64,000 nucleotides of DNA from Ascaphus truei (taxonomy: Eukaryota > Chordata > Amphibia > Anura > Ascaphidae), in assembly GCA_036426205.1 (NCBI GenBank), contig CM071586.1, positions 8,467,114 through 8,531,113 on the forward strand, written 5' to 3'. Below the pieces are notes generated by a model. The model was not told the DNA's origin and did no database searches. It was given only the letters and a program-made list of their open reading frames with translations. This document shows positions 11,220 to 21,060 of the stretch, in pieces. A program made the translations under genes and the position numbers. Position 1 is the stretch's first letter. The number at the start of each line of letters is the position of its first letter.

Positions 11220-11535
11220 CAAATGCCGGCGGCATGCCGGGATCTACTCCGGCTGGCGCCAGTCTAGACCGCGCGCCGCCACGTTTCCTCCACGCACCCC
11301 CCCTCCACTTCGGGCGCATTTTAGCCCCCCTTCCCGACCCCGAACCCGGCTCCTGCTCTGCCCCTCTGCTTCCCCGCACCCTCGCTTACCTCACTTTAAA
11401 CTCCAGGGGTGTCGGGGAAACCGGGGAAGCCAGGGAAGCCGGGCACGCACGTTACTGTGACGTCACAGTGCGCCGCAACAAGCCGCGTCACCACGCTTCC
11501 CGCACGCATCCTGCCGTGCGGGAAGTGTAAGAATA
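11220..11535. other. GC/CpG-rich island-like segment
   Basis: High GC with many CpG, bounded by taagaata-type sequences: cctttattcttacaaatgccgg at the left edge and cgggaagtgtaagaataaaa at the right. These edges are roughly inverted (TTCTTACA / TGTAAGAA), so it may be a GC-rich MITE of about 310 bp inside PLE 3' sequence. The open frames on both strands have no recognisable domain and are composition artefacts. Confidence 0.45.
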
Positions 11536-11901
11536 AAAGCTGCCGGTACTGTATTGCACCTGCGGTGAATTTCACACATATATATTTTCTTGCCCTCTTT
11601 TACACACTATGACTTTGCTTTGTCCCCATACATCCATGATGTATGTATCTTAGTGTCAGTTTTTCCCTGAGCCTCATGTATCTGTATGCTGCGTTTTGCG
11701 TATATACAGAGCTGTACACACATTTTTATGCACCTCTTATAATTTTATTACATGCATTATTTACTTTCATCACGTTAGCTGGGGGGTTATCCTATCCCAG
11801 CAGCATATACACTGATTGGGCATTGTTGTCCCGCCCTTCCTCCGGCCCTTCCTCTGGCCACGGGTATAATCGGGATACAGACATCCACTCCACTAGCTCC
11901 T

Positions 11902-11944
11902 CCCCCTGAAGAAGTGTGAGCATCACCCGAAACGCGCGTTGGGG
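11902..11944 (+). ncRNA. Hammerhead ribozyme-like motif, best-preserved core
   Basis: Stem I is CCCC (11902-11905) paired with GGGG (11941-11944). The core CTGAAGA (11906-11912) fits CUGANGA exactly. A hairpin follows (weak: GTG/CAC), then GAAA (11929-11932). A minimal stem III (A-C-G / C-G-T around a 2-nt loop) leads to GTT, an allowed NUH cleavage triplet, directly before stem I. Minimal type I hammerheads with very short stem III are known from PLE terminal repeats, and a PLE tail lies 1 kb upstream on the same strand. Stem II is the weak point, so activity is uncertain. Confidence 0.6.
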
Positions 11945-12760
11945 TAATATGACGTCACTCTGATGGCGCCTGTGAGCGGGTCTCATTGCGGAGCTCAGCA
12001 GCTGTCTTGGAAGCAGTAGCAGTCTGGTTCAAGCATAGAAGCACGGTTGTATATGTGGGGTTATCTGTGATTAATTTATTCCTGATAATATGTATACAGT
12101 ATGACATTGCCATTTCCCTTTTGGCACATTATGGGATGTCAGTTGCGGTCTGTGGCTATTCATGCATTTTAGTGTTTGGTCTTAATACCTTAACTATTCA
12201 CTTACCTGATATTATCTGACTATTCCCTATTACCATTAGACATATACCCACTTACCTGTGCTTTTCTACCTTTGATATGCTTACCATTTGACTGATACCA
12301 ATAGGGCTACCACGCTGCCTGGTAGCTACACTTAGCTGTACAACTGTACATTGTGCTACTACCATTATACTTTGCATTAGCATTCAGTACACTTTGTTGT
12401 CTCTACCTACCTCCCACCCGCTCCCCCTAAAGGGGCTTATTATTTACATTTTATTTTTTCACACATATACTTTTGTCACTTGTCTTTCGGAGCATGTATT
12501 GGTTATTATTAAAGTTTTGTTATTTTAGCATTTTATCAGTTAATGTCTTTGCCACATTGTGGGCTATTAGATATTTATCCGTGGAGGTATATGGTCTTCT
12601 CAATTGGACTATACCTTATCATTTTGGACATACTAGCCTTCTAGTGGATATTATATCCTTATGTATTAATTTATACACCTATTGGGACTTATAAAGTTCC
12701 TCCTGTGGATATTATATCTTTATGTAATTAATTACGATCATTTCCTTGAGTGCAATGAAT
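11945..12760. other. AT-rich PLE terminal-repeat-like sequence
   Basis: No protein-like frame. Repeated short units such as ggatattatatc(c/t)ttatgta occur at 12647 and 12708, indicating a local duplication of about 60 bp. Probably the body of the PLE terminal repeat that follows the hammerhead motif. Confidence 0.35.
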
Positions 12761-12799
12761 AGGGGACTGCTGTGACCTTGTCAATTTTTCTGTGGTTTC

Positions 12800-13510
12800 T
12801 TAGCCCGAAATCTCCTGGAAACCAAATCGGCATAAAGTTCCATACGCCACCGCTCTACCTTCTCTTCTGAGAACATGGACTTTCTTGACCGCGAGTTACT
12901 CCAAATCTCCTGGAACTCAAATTGGCATAAAATCCCTGCCGCGACCGCTACGTTCGATTTTGAGAACTTGGGCGCAAAAGTCGGAACTTAGTTTCTGGCA
13001 GGCAGCCTTTTCAGGCTTGAAATCGAAGTCGGTTGCTTTGATATTCACGCAAAAGCAACTTTGAAAAGCCCACCCGCGCTCTTACTCCTGGAAGACTTGA
13101 ATCTGATTGGCTCACAAGTTCTTTATAATATTCTGCGTTTCATTCACAAAAATCAGCAGCCAATCATCACGTGGGAAAATTCCCAGCAACCAATCAGAGC
13201 CAAGCCGGCTAGAAAAGCCAGGTCAGCGGGAAAAATGAAATAGCCAGGAGTCATGCGCAAGCCTGGCACCTCTCTCCCTGGCTATCTCAATGCCACCCGC
13301 TGGGACATGCTCCACCAGGTCTGGCAAAGCAAGTAGCATCCCGGAGTACTGCCTTTGTTCTCCGGACCTGGTACTCAGCCCTTCCCCGCAAACCAAATGC
13401 TATTCACACCTCTGGGCAGCCTCTGGTTTCTTTGAACACCGATGTCCAGCAGACTTACCGGCGCCTATCGGTTAGCTCGGGCAGCTTGTTTAGACATCGG
13501 CTCCAAATGT
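12800..13510. other. Unclassified repeat-like sequence with internal duplication
   Basis: The motif tctcctggaa(a)c-caaat(c/t)ggcataaa occurs near 12809 and again near 12907, about 97 bp apart, indicating a degenerate tandem duplication. No domain-bearing frame was found. Confidence 0.4.
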
Positions 13511-13799
13511 AAAAGCACATTACATTACATTAGCGTATATTTTAATACATTAGGGTATGTTTTAATATACTTCTGAGTCTCTGGGTATGAGGCACAGAAG
13601 AGGAAAAATGTGGTAGTTGTATTCCTATCTGCCTTATTCCCCGCACACTTTCCCTTGGACTCAATCTGGACTCTGAGTCCCTCCTCAACCTTATATACGG
13701 TTGGGGCACCCACAAACCCTACACTGGTTCTAGATCACTTTTGCACTAGCTGGGGTACCCCCAGTGGTGGGATTCAAAATTATTAGCAACAGGTTCTCT

Positions 13800-13965
13800 C
13801 TCACGGAGGGGGGGTGGGAAAGAAGAGGTGGTGGGGGAAGAGGTGGTGGGGGGGGAAGAAGAGGTGGGGGGGGGAGAGAGATGGGGGAGAGAGGGAGGGG
13901 GGGGGGGGGGGGGGGGGGAGAGACGGGGGGGAGAGAGAGAGAGACGTGGGGGAGAGAAAAAGAGG
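13800..13965 (+). repeat. Purine-rich GGGGA tract with long poly-G run
   Basis: Polypurine on the plus strand: repeated (G)nAGAGAG units with an uninterrupted run of about 22 G near 13897-13918. Such a tract can form G-quadruplexes or triplex DNA. It produces spurious Gly/Arg-rich (+) and Pro/Ser-rich (-) frames. Run length is likely imprecise in any assembly. Confidence 0.9.
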
Positions 13966-14900
13966 AAGTGAAAACGTTCCAGAATGTACAAAATAAGGAG
14001 TTTGCTAAAAATAAAATAAAAACTATACTATATCTAGAAGGCCAGGGGTGATAATAGCCACAGCCAGAGCTGAGGATAGAAACTGCTACAGCACAGATCA
14101 AGAGGGTACAACAGGAACCCTCCCAGGAAGTAGGAAGAGAATTTAGGCAAACAAGACCACAGAGGGGGGAGAATAGTTGTTAATGGGAACAGGCTGGTTC
14201 TGTTACAAAGAGACTGTACATAGAAGTAGAGGGGAAAGGGAACGGGAGGAACTGGAGCAAAGGTTACTAAGCAACAGCAGGAACAAAACAACACAGAGCT
14301 AGAGACAGAACAAAAACCTTTACTATGTAACTATGTAACTTAAATAAAATAACGACCAATAGTAAACGGTTCTGAGCAGATTCTCTAGTTGCAAAGTACA
14401 AATTACCTTATAAGACATACAAGCATACCTAATAATAATAAAACAAATAATCATAAATCCATCCAATCAGCAGTATTTTAAATGAGTAAGGTTTATGATC
14501 CAACATCAACATATCCCAAAACAACATTTAACATGCAATGGCAGTGTAACAAAAAGATCCAATGAGTAACATAAAAATAAATTGATAATTAATCCAAATT
14601 TCTCACCAGATACCATCATGCCGATATAGCCAGATCTAAAGTTTAAGTTTATGCTATCGTAGGGAACCACCGAATCATGACTGCAAAATCTCCGGCAGCA
14701 GGAAAGCTCTCCATGGTGGGTTCCATTTGGAAAATTCATGCAAAACAAAAACAGCTAATAATGCAGCTACTGTGTTATTCAATCTAATGTTTAACTTTAT
14801 CTTTTTGCTGTGGTTATGTATTTATTGATCTGTAAGTCCTATTACTCTAATCGCTGTGCAATGTTTTATTGCTTTTGCTTTACAACTCCTCAACAATGAA
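13966..14900 (+). repeat. Dispersed repeat, copy A
   Basis: From aagtgaaaacgttccagaat onward this matches 35680-36440 in the same orientation, with only scattered differences over about 780 bp. The match then resumes at 37268-37420 (acagctaataatgcagctac). Copy A is continuous across the point where copy B carries about 830 bp of extra DNA. No coding domain was recognised; the Cys/Leu-rich frame on the minus strand is shared by both copies but lacks any motif. Confidence 0.85.
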
Positions 14901-15457
14901 TAGTTGCAATAGTGCAACTTTAGAAATGTTGGTGAATGATTTCCTTACATAGATATTGGTCCATATAAGAATTAGTATGTGCTAGAATCATTTGTTGCTA
15001 TATATGCACACTATAGGGGCCGATTCACTAAGCAGTGAGCTTTTGAAAAAAGTGTCGCTAAGCCATGCACAATTATAAACCTGACAATTTAACCTTCTTT
15101 GGCATTGAATTGGTGAAACTCAATTGGAGAGGGGGATTTTATTAAAAGAATTTCCCAACATGAATCCTATTGGATTTACACACTTAAATCCTTGACCCCT
15201 CTAGGACATAATATTGAGTTTGATCTGGTGTCATTTCTGTAAATCTATTTTGAGTCATTTCATTTCCCTATGATTTTGTTGTTAGCTATGTAGTTAATAT
15301 TTCTACCCTTCACCATGTAATATACTTTGCCTATGGAGATATAATTTTGTGTATAAAGAAAAGTTACATCTAAATGTAATTAGTCTGCCTGTGTACCTGA
15401 ATGGCTAAATAGTATAAAATAATTGGTATATATTGATGCTTAGCTTGAATACCCAGG
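14900..15457. other. Non-coding stretch with partial MITE end
   Basis: At 15018 the sequence cgattcactaagcagtga appears. Its inverse complement tcactgcttagtgaat occurs three times on the right (near 16769, 16902 and 16977), suggesting termini of one MITE family. Otherwise no coding signal. Confidence 0.4.
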
Positions 15458-15790
15458 TATCTCTACTAAATACTATGGTGACTCCATTGTTTAACCCCAT
15501 TATATACAGCTTAAGGAACCAGGAGATCAGATACAGTCATGAGTAAACTGAACTTGAGACATTTTTTTTAAATAAAAAAAAAATATGTGAGATAAATACA
15601 GTAGGTATAGATGCTTTCACATCACATATATTAGTGTCAACCCTACTGTGGTTCCTGGACCTCTGGTAATCAATATTTATTGAAGAGAGTATGTATGGTG
15701 GTCCGCTAATTGATTATCAACACTGAAGTAGTCAGTGGAAATGTTTAATGAGAAAACAGAAACATGTTTTTAAAATTTTTTGATTTCTTG
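15458..15790 (+). pseudogene. Odorant receptor 3'-end pseudogene
   Basis: Matches 18659-18975 of the intact receptor gene and its 3' flank, starting at tatctctactaaatac. The residual peptide LLNTMVTPLFNPIIYSLRNQ carries the receptor TM7 signature. It is then put out of frame by two extra bases (gatcagatacag against gatcaggacag). The first six transmembrane segments are missing. Homology extends past the stop through about 200 bp of 3' flank, so this is a segmental duplication truncated on its left, not a processed copy. Confidence 0.88.
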
Positions 15791-15839
15791 CTATAGTGTA
15801 CCTGTACAAATGAATGGGTGAAGGGTGAGGGTAGTTGCC

Positions 15840-16330
15840 TGGAGAGGATGGTTAGGCCTCCTGGGTGGGTAGTGGGAGAGGGTGGGTTAACCCCTTAATT
15901 ACTATAGTGGTTACTAACCGCTAAATTGATTAAGGGGTTAGGGGACATTAGATTGTATTTTTGATTGTACTGAATTGTTTGTGGCAACGGAGGACATGGA
16001 CAGTGATGAGGATGGGCTTCATCGTGGCAGCCTGGCAGGGGTGAGTGCAAGTTTTATTTATTTTATTTCGCCAGCTTAATGTTTTATTTGTAATGGACAA
16101 AAGCACTATTATCCATACCTAGATAATAGTAATTTTGGCCATTAATTGTACTGTATGTGTTAGGGGGCAGGGGAGGGGGTGTATTTATTTAAAAGTATTG
16201 CCTGTTATGTTCTTTTGGCCACACTTTTGGTACCGCAGGCCAGCAGGGACCCCGGACTCCCGCGGGGATCAACCGAGGGCCACGGACTCCCGCGGGGATC
16301 ACCCGGGGACACCCGCCGGCCTGTTGTATT
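15840..16330. repeat. Dispersed repeat with GC-rich minisatellite core
   Basis: Contains gggtgggttaaccccttaat and taaccgctaa, also found at 46660-46720, and an aatggacaaa/attatccata segment like that at 46870-46915. It ends with ggtaccgcaggccagcaggg and two copies of gactcccgcggggatca, closing at cccgccggcctgttgtatta. The same closing block ends the longer array at 47650-48065. This is one repeat family with a variable-length GC-rich core. Confidence 0.65.
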
Positions 16331-16393
16331 AATTGTGGGGTGAAAAAAACGTAAACAATGATTTTATTCATGGCTCCATTTCTTGGCAAAAGA

Positions 16394-16587
16394 AGAGAAG
16401 CAGGCACACGGTCTTACTCAAAAGGAGGTTTAATATGCCATAAAGTCCAACGTTTCGGCAGTCAAATACTGCCTTTCTCAAGGTGACGGCTTCTCACCTT
16501 GAGGAAAGGCAGTATTTGACTGCCGAAACGTTGGACTTTATGGCATATTAAACCTCCTTTTGAGTAAGACCGTGTGCCTGCTTCTCT
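16394..16587. repeat. Near-perfect palindrome carrying hammerhead-like motifs on both strands
   Basis: Left arm 16394-16484 and right arm 16497-16587 are inverted copies around a short spacer. Each arm holds CTTGAGGAAAGGCAGT, a loop, then ACTGCCGAAACGTTGG. That gives a six-pair stem II, GAAAC and a GTT triplet, with a core of TTGAGGA (C3 changed to U in RNA terms) and poor stem I. It looks like two head-to-head PLE terminal-repeat fragments. The changed core C argues against cleavage activity. Confidence 0.7.
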
Positions 16588-16689
16588 CTTTGTACTGGAA
16601 CATTTGGGACTACAGAGCTCCCCAGGACCAGCGCACCGGCAGCTAAGTACCCCACCTCTATTACCATTGATATTGAGTGCGTGTCTCAT

Positions 16690-17000
16690 CCTCTGTCTAT
16701 CCATTTCTTTTGCGCCAGCCTTTAGCTGGTGCAAAAATCTGGCGTGCTTTTAAAGTATGATTCACTTATCACTGCTTAGTGAATTGCGCTGACTGGCAAA
16801 AAACGGTGCGTTTGCTTTTTTTTTTGCCTGATCGGACGTATTTTTTTTCATTTTTGGGGGGGGGGGTTGAAAAAATGCCTTTTACGGCCGATAAAGCACT
16901 GTTATCACTGCTTAGTGAATAGCACAGTAGGCAATATCTGTCTTAAAAGCCATTTATCGTACTTAAAAACAGTTATCACTGCTTAGTGAATCGCCCCCCT
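16690..17000. repeat. MITE-like segment with repeated ttatcactgcttagtgaat
   Basis: The 19-mer ttatcactgcttagtgaat occurs at about 16769, 16898 and 16973, and its inverse complement lies at 15018. The last copy continues into cgcccccct, matching the ggggccgattc at 15015. This suggests terminal inverted repeats of a MITE family, present either as one 2-kb unit spanning the receptor pseudogene or as separate partial copies. Confidence 0.45.
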
Positions 17001-17302
17001 CTGTATTTATATGGAGTCAGAACTTTGCAGAAAACACATTAGAAAACAGCCAAATGTACTATAAGAAATGTATTCATCATAAAAGCATTTGATAGGCGAG
17101 GGAGTCCCCTGCCCTGGAGATCATAAAGTCTCAGTGGGATGTTTGGAGACTTACAGACAGTTGGGAAAGGAATAAGTGCAGGAGATAGCAATGTCTGTCC
17201 ACGATGGTTGGTAAGTGCTTTTATGGGTGCGGGGAGAAGAGGACATCATAAATTCAAGTTTTTGATATGTACAATTCAAATGGTTTCTTTTAAGATTTGA
17301 CT

Positions 17303-17605
17303 TGTATGTAAAGAAAGAAGGTGCTGCGTCAATAGTGAGGCTATAGGACCCTCAGGTTGGGGAGCAGATGTAGTGTTATGCTTTTTACAATAACAGTAGG
17401 CTCCTTTCCCTACATGTTTAAAGCTGTATCCTATATAATTCATTTTAAACTGTGGAACCGTCTAGGAATATATAATATCTCAGTGGTATTCTTTACAAAT
17501 TGTATGACTTTCCTTATCCTACATGTGTGTACAAATAAGGTACTATTGATATAATAGATCTTCTTTTATTTAAAATACATTAACAGCCTTCTCATATAAT
17601 TTATA
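17303..17605 (+). promoter_or_regulatory. Receptor upstream region, conserved in a second copy at 50.9 kb
   Basis: This block, 230-540 bp upstream of the receptor start codon, is closely matched by 50901-51150 (gtgctg-gtcaatagtgagg, ccctacatgtttaaagctgt, agtggtattcttta). No other gene accompanies that second copy before an L1 interrupts it. It most likely represents the duplicated 5' flank or 5' non-coding exon/intron of an odorant receptor. Promoter activity is inference from position only. Confidence 0.4.
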
Positions 17606-17820
17606 ACCGCACTATATAATAGTAATTTTCAATGATTTAATTTTAAAATATTGAAAAAAAAACAAATAATAATTATTGGATCTTGAAGAGTACAATATAC
17701 GCCTCTACCTCATTTCTCTAGTTACCTTCCTATGAAACTTCTGTGTGTCACAGAACAGTTTAAGAGTACTAAATTGTGAAACTGATGTTAAACATGTCAG
17801 ATAAATGATTGTATCTGGTC

Positions 17821-17838
17821 TTATTCCATCTGCAGGAG
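17821..17838 (+). promoter_or_regulatory. Probable 3' splice site just before the receptor start codon
   Basis: The sequence ttattccatctgcag|gag ends in AG at 17834-17835, three bases before ATG 17839. It has a moderate pyrimidine tract. Vertebrate odorant receptor genes commonly have an intronless coding exon preceded by a spliced 5' UTR exon, so this is a plausible acceptor and supports the ATG at 17839. Confidence 0.45.
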
Positions 17839-18771
17839 ATGCACACGAAGAACCAGACAATGGTCAAGGAATTTCTGCTCCTGGGATTTCAGAATCTTCA
17901 CAACTTCAAGATCTTGGTCTTCTTACTTCTCATTATTATTTATGTTGCAACAGTAGCTGCAAATCTTCTGATCATTGCACTAATTTCAACTAGTCACCAG
18001 CTCCAATCCCCCATGTACTTCTTTCTCAGTCACCTTTCTCTCTCTGATGTGTTAATCTGCACCAACATTGCCCCTGTCACTCTACGAGTCATATTAGCAG
18101 GTGGAAGCCCCATATCTGCTACAGACTGTACCACCCAGTTTTATTTCTTTGTCTCTTCTGCAATTATAGAGTGCTGTCTCCTAACAGTGATGTCCTATGA
18201 TCGGTACTTGGCCATTTGTGACCCTTTGCACTATACCACTATTATGAACCCCAGACTTCCTTATTACCTGGTTATTTGGTCTTGGATGGCAGGTTTTGTT
18301 ATATCTCTGATCACTACTGTTTTTATACTTCAATTGCAGTTCTGTGGCCCCAATGTCATTGACCACTTCTTCTGTGAACTTGCACCTCTCCTTGAGCTTT
18401 CATGCTCTGACATATCACTTGTACAAATGTTGGTATCCATAGAAGCCATTTTAATGGGACTTTTACCATTTGCATTTGTCATTGTAACATATAGCAGTAT
18501 CTTCATCACTATCCTCAGGATACCCTCCACCACTGGGAGACAGAAAGCCTTCTCTACTTGCAGTGCCCACCTGGCTGTTGTGTGCACATATTATGGGACA
18601 CTGATGGTTCTTTATGTGGCTCCATCCAGAGGAAAACCATTGAATTTGAATAAGGTCCTATCTCTACTAAATACTATGGTGACTCCATTGTTTAACCCCA
18701 TTATATACAGCTTAAGGAACCAGGAGATCAGGACAGTCATGAGTAAACTGAACTTGAGACATTTTTTTTAA
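17839..18771 (+). CDS. Odorant receptor, intact single-exon GPCR
   Basis: A 310-residue seven-transmembrane G-protein-coupled receptor expected in the ciliary membrane of olfactory neurons, signalling odorant binding through an olfactory G protein. N5-Q-T is a glycosylation site before TM1. P58-M59-Y60 begins the PMYFFLSHLSLSD block of TM2. C97 and C179 are the usual disulfide partners, with C169 and C189 also conserved. MSYDRYLAIC (118-127) is the family signature at the end of TM3. SY-type residues at 218-219, KAFSTC at 236-241 and PLFNPIIYSLRN at 283-294 complete the set. Length is normal. The open frame extends upstream to a TTG at 17809, but ATG 17839 gives the typical N-terminus and follows a splice acceptor. 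The stop TAA runs into an A-rich tract containing AATAAA. Probably class II; the exact subfamily is not assigned. Confidence 0.95.
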   Translation: MHTKNQTMVKEFLLLGFQNLHNFKILVFLLLIIIYVATVAANLLIIALISTSHQLQSPMYFFLSHLSLSDVLICTNIAPVTLRVILAGGSPISATDCTTQFYFFVSSAIIECCLLTVMSYDRYLAICDPLHYTTIMNPRLPYYLVIWSWMAGFVISLITTVFILQLQFCGPNVIDHFFCELAPLLELSCSDISLVQMLVSIEAILMGLLPFAFVIVTYSSIFITILRIPSTTGRQKAFSTCSAHLAVVCTYYGTLMVLYVAPSRGKPLNLNKVLSLLNTMVTPLFNPIIYSLRNQEIRTVMSKLNLRHFF

Positions 18772-19000
18772 ATAAAAAAAAAATATGTGCGATAAATACA
18801 ATAGGTATAGATGCTTTCACATCACATATATTAGTGTCAACCATACTGTGGTTCCTGGACCTCTGGTAATCAATATTAATTGAAAAGAGTATATATGGTG
18901 GTCCGCTAATTGATTATCAACACTGAAGTATTCAGTGGAAATGTTTAATGAAAAAACAGAAACATGTTTTTAAAAAATGCGCTGAGATGAAGTGCCAGTG
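18772..19000 (+). other. Receptor 3' flank, shared with the pseudogene
   Basis: An A-rich tract (aataaaaaaaaaa) immediately follows the stop. About 200 bp of flank is then nearly identical to 15575-15790, for example tgtggttcctggacctctgg. Homology ends in a run of A at about 18977, where the two copies diverge. Confidence 0.75.
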
Positions 19001-20500
19001 TATGGAGTGTGTGCCTTGGACCCTTGTAGTGGAGGGGGGAGGGGGTAGTGGGGTTGGGAGAGGGTGAGTGCTGTGATGTGTAGAGCAATTAACCCTAAAC
19101 TGCTAGATGTGGTGAATATATCATAGGTGCATATGGTAAAGCCCTCGTAGCAGTCTACACCAGATCAACAATAGGTTGCACAATTGATTGATGATAGCAA
19201 CTGTTAGATAAATGTAGTCAAAAGACAACAATTGACTTCAGAAATTCAACAAGTGAAATGGGTAGCTCCTTGCCGAAAACCTAAGTCAACATAAAGTGGT
19301 AGCAATAGCCAAAACAAAAAAAAGTCTGTATAAAGTCCATAGATGGGTGTCAAGATTCTAAATGCTGCCCCTGTATAGGAAAACCAGCGCAGAGTACCTA
19401 AAAGGAAAAAGAACAAGATAAGAAGGTGCAAATTTTAAAGAAAACACAACCTTTATAACATTAAAATTGTAGCAACAATAGTGACAAGCACAGGAATATA
19501 AAGTGATAACAGATGAGTTTTGTAGTGAATGAAAAATGAAACAGGGTAATTGCCTGTGATTGAGATAGCTGCTGCTGAGACCATGTAGGGAAATCTCTTT
19601 ACGGTGTCCTGGCTGTCCTTGATGTTGTCTGGGACCGCTGTAGGAGGGGGGGCCGATGTTGCCACCAAGCTGTTCTGCCCCGCGTCGGAGTGCTGGCCCT
19701 CTGGGTGATCACCACTGGGGGTTCCTTCTCCTCATAGGGCTGATGGTAGCTGGTGTTTCCCTCTTTGTCTGGAGCTCCCTCTTTGTCTGGAGCTCCCTCT
19801 TTGTCTGGCGCTCCCGTAAGTGAGGTCAGCAGATGCTGGTTAGGCCGTGACAGTTTCCTGATCTTAGGAAAGGGATATCCTGAGTCTGCAACAGCTGTTA
19901 GCTCACAGAGCTCCGTGTGCTCATGGGAGATCTCTGAGCAGCGTCGGAGTACACATCCTAGGAAATGGGTGCTTGCTCGTGCTGGCTAAACACTCCACGT
20001 TCAAACGCTGTAGTATAGTACGTTTCACCACTGAGTGGCTAGTCAGGGAAATCCCCAGCTGAGACTGCAACCTCAATTTATACACTAGGAAATGAGTGTC
20101 AAGGTATTTGATTGGTACAAATGATTGCCAAAGTATAATTCACTAAATTCAATAAAGGCACTTTCCCAGCACCCGTGTATTCCTTGGGGACAATCTCAAC
20201 CAGGGACAATGCTGAAGGTACAATAAAAAAAATTACATAATAAACCAAGTTCTCGTGTTTAAGTGAATTTGTTGTTTACCCTCTGGCTCACCCATTCAAA
20301 AGAAGTTATGTATATTTAAGGATTTTTGCATGGTTAGGGATATGGAATACCTCTGGGATGAGAAAGGAGGCTCCCCTGAGGCACTCCCTGTACCTACCTT
20401 TAGTGACTGGAATTCCGGGCTGAGAGGCAAATCAATTCAATCTATCCAATACATGTGAAGAGTCATTTTTTGACAATGTTCAAAAATTTGGTCATTAGAG
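19001..20500. other. Non-coding stretch with one short tandem repeat
   Basis: No gene recognised. At 19759-19812 an 18-bp unit (ccctctttgtctggagct) is repeated three times. The open frame through it is not protein-like elsewhere. A gtttcaccactgagtggcta segment near 20023 may be repeat-derived, but its family was not identified. Confidence 0.4.
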
Positions 20501-20520
20501 ACTTGCGTCTCCTAGCATAA

Positions 20521-20710
20521 GTGATCTCTTTCTCACATTTTGACCGTGACAATCTCAGTAAAGATGAAAGAACTGCTAGGAAGTCATTACAGGAGAATGC
20601 TTCATTTGTCATCAAAAGTGCTGACAAAGGGGGTGCTGTGGTGGTCCAGAGTAAGGTTGACTACTTCAAAGAAGATTTATGCCAACTTGCCATGAGTAAA
20701 CTGATCTTAA
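20521..20710 (+). pseudogene. PLE reverse transcriptase N-terminal fragment
   Basis: The plus strand reads FSHFDRDNLSKDERTARKSL, then QENASFVIKSADKGGAVVVQ and SKVDYFKEDLCQL. The IK-ADKGG-VV block is characteristic of the region just upstream of the RT palm in Penelope-like elements. Upstream codons (20455-20520) continue the similarity but contain stops. The fragment ends in a poly-A/poly-T junction at about 20720-20740, beyond which a Tc1 fragment starts on the other strand. Confidence 0.7.
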
Positions 20711-20744
20711 TGAGACAGTTTAAAAAAAAAATTTTTTAAATTGT

Positions 20745-20914
20745 GAGACAAATTGGTAATTGGTCATAAACTTTCTCAATTTGTAGATTATCTGTCTTAA
20801 AGTGGTTCTATGGAGCCCCAAATCCTTCGAAATAGTTTTGTAACCCTTTCAAGACTGATGAGCATCAATAAATGCTTTTCTGGGGTCCTCAGAGATTTCT
20901 TTTGCTCGTGGCAT
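20745..20914 (-). pseudogene. Tc1/mariner transposase N-terminal fragment
   Basis: From ATG 20914 leftwards the peptide reads MPRAKEISEDPRKAFIDAHQ, S, a stop (TGA, probably from GGA), then KGYKTISKDLGLHRTTLRQI and IYKLRKF. This is the paired-like helix-turn-helix DNA-binding start of Tc1-type transposases (pattern GKGYKxIS-L-STVRxIIxK). Similarity ends at about 20750, so the catalytic DDE domain is absent. Sequence to the right (20915-21060) probably holds the element's 5' UTR and terminal repeat. Confidence 0.75.
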
Positions 20915-21060
20915 GACGTGTTTCCGCACATCTGTATAGTGGAAACCAAACTCAAAAAGTTTCAGATTTTTATATAGAGTGGGGCCTCACTAAAGGTCTA
21001 ACTAATTATTTGAACACCTGATTCTAATTATCCCTGTCAATATAATTTCATGAGATATTA

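Noticed and set aside
11134..11530. GC-rich open frames on both strands at 11.1-11.5 kb as a gene exon
   Set aside because: No domain, no splice signals that fit, and the block is bounded by short inverted ends, more like a GC-rich repeat.
13730..14101. Proline-rich frame upstream of the dispersed repeat
   Set aside because: Complement of the GGGGA polypurine tract; no domain.
17809..17838. Upstream extension of the receptor frame by ten codons
   Set aside because: The frame opens at TTG, not ATG, and crosses a probable splice acceptor; ATG 17839 gives the typical receptor N-terminus.
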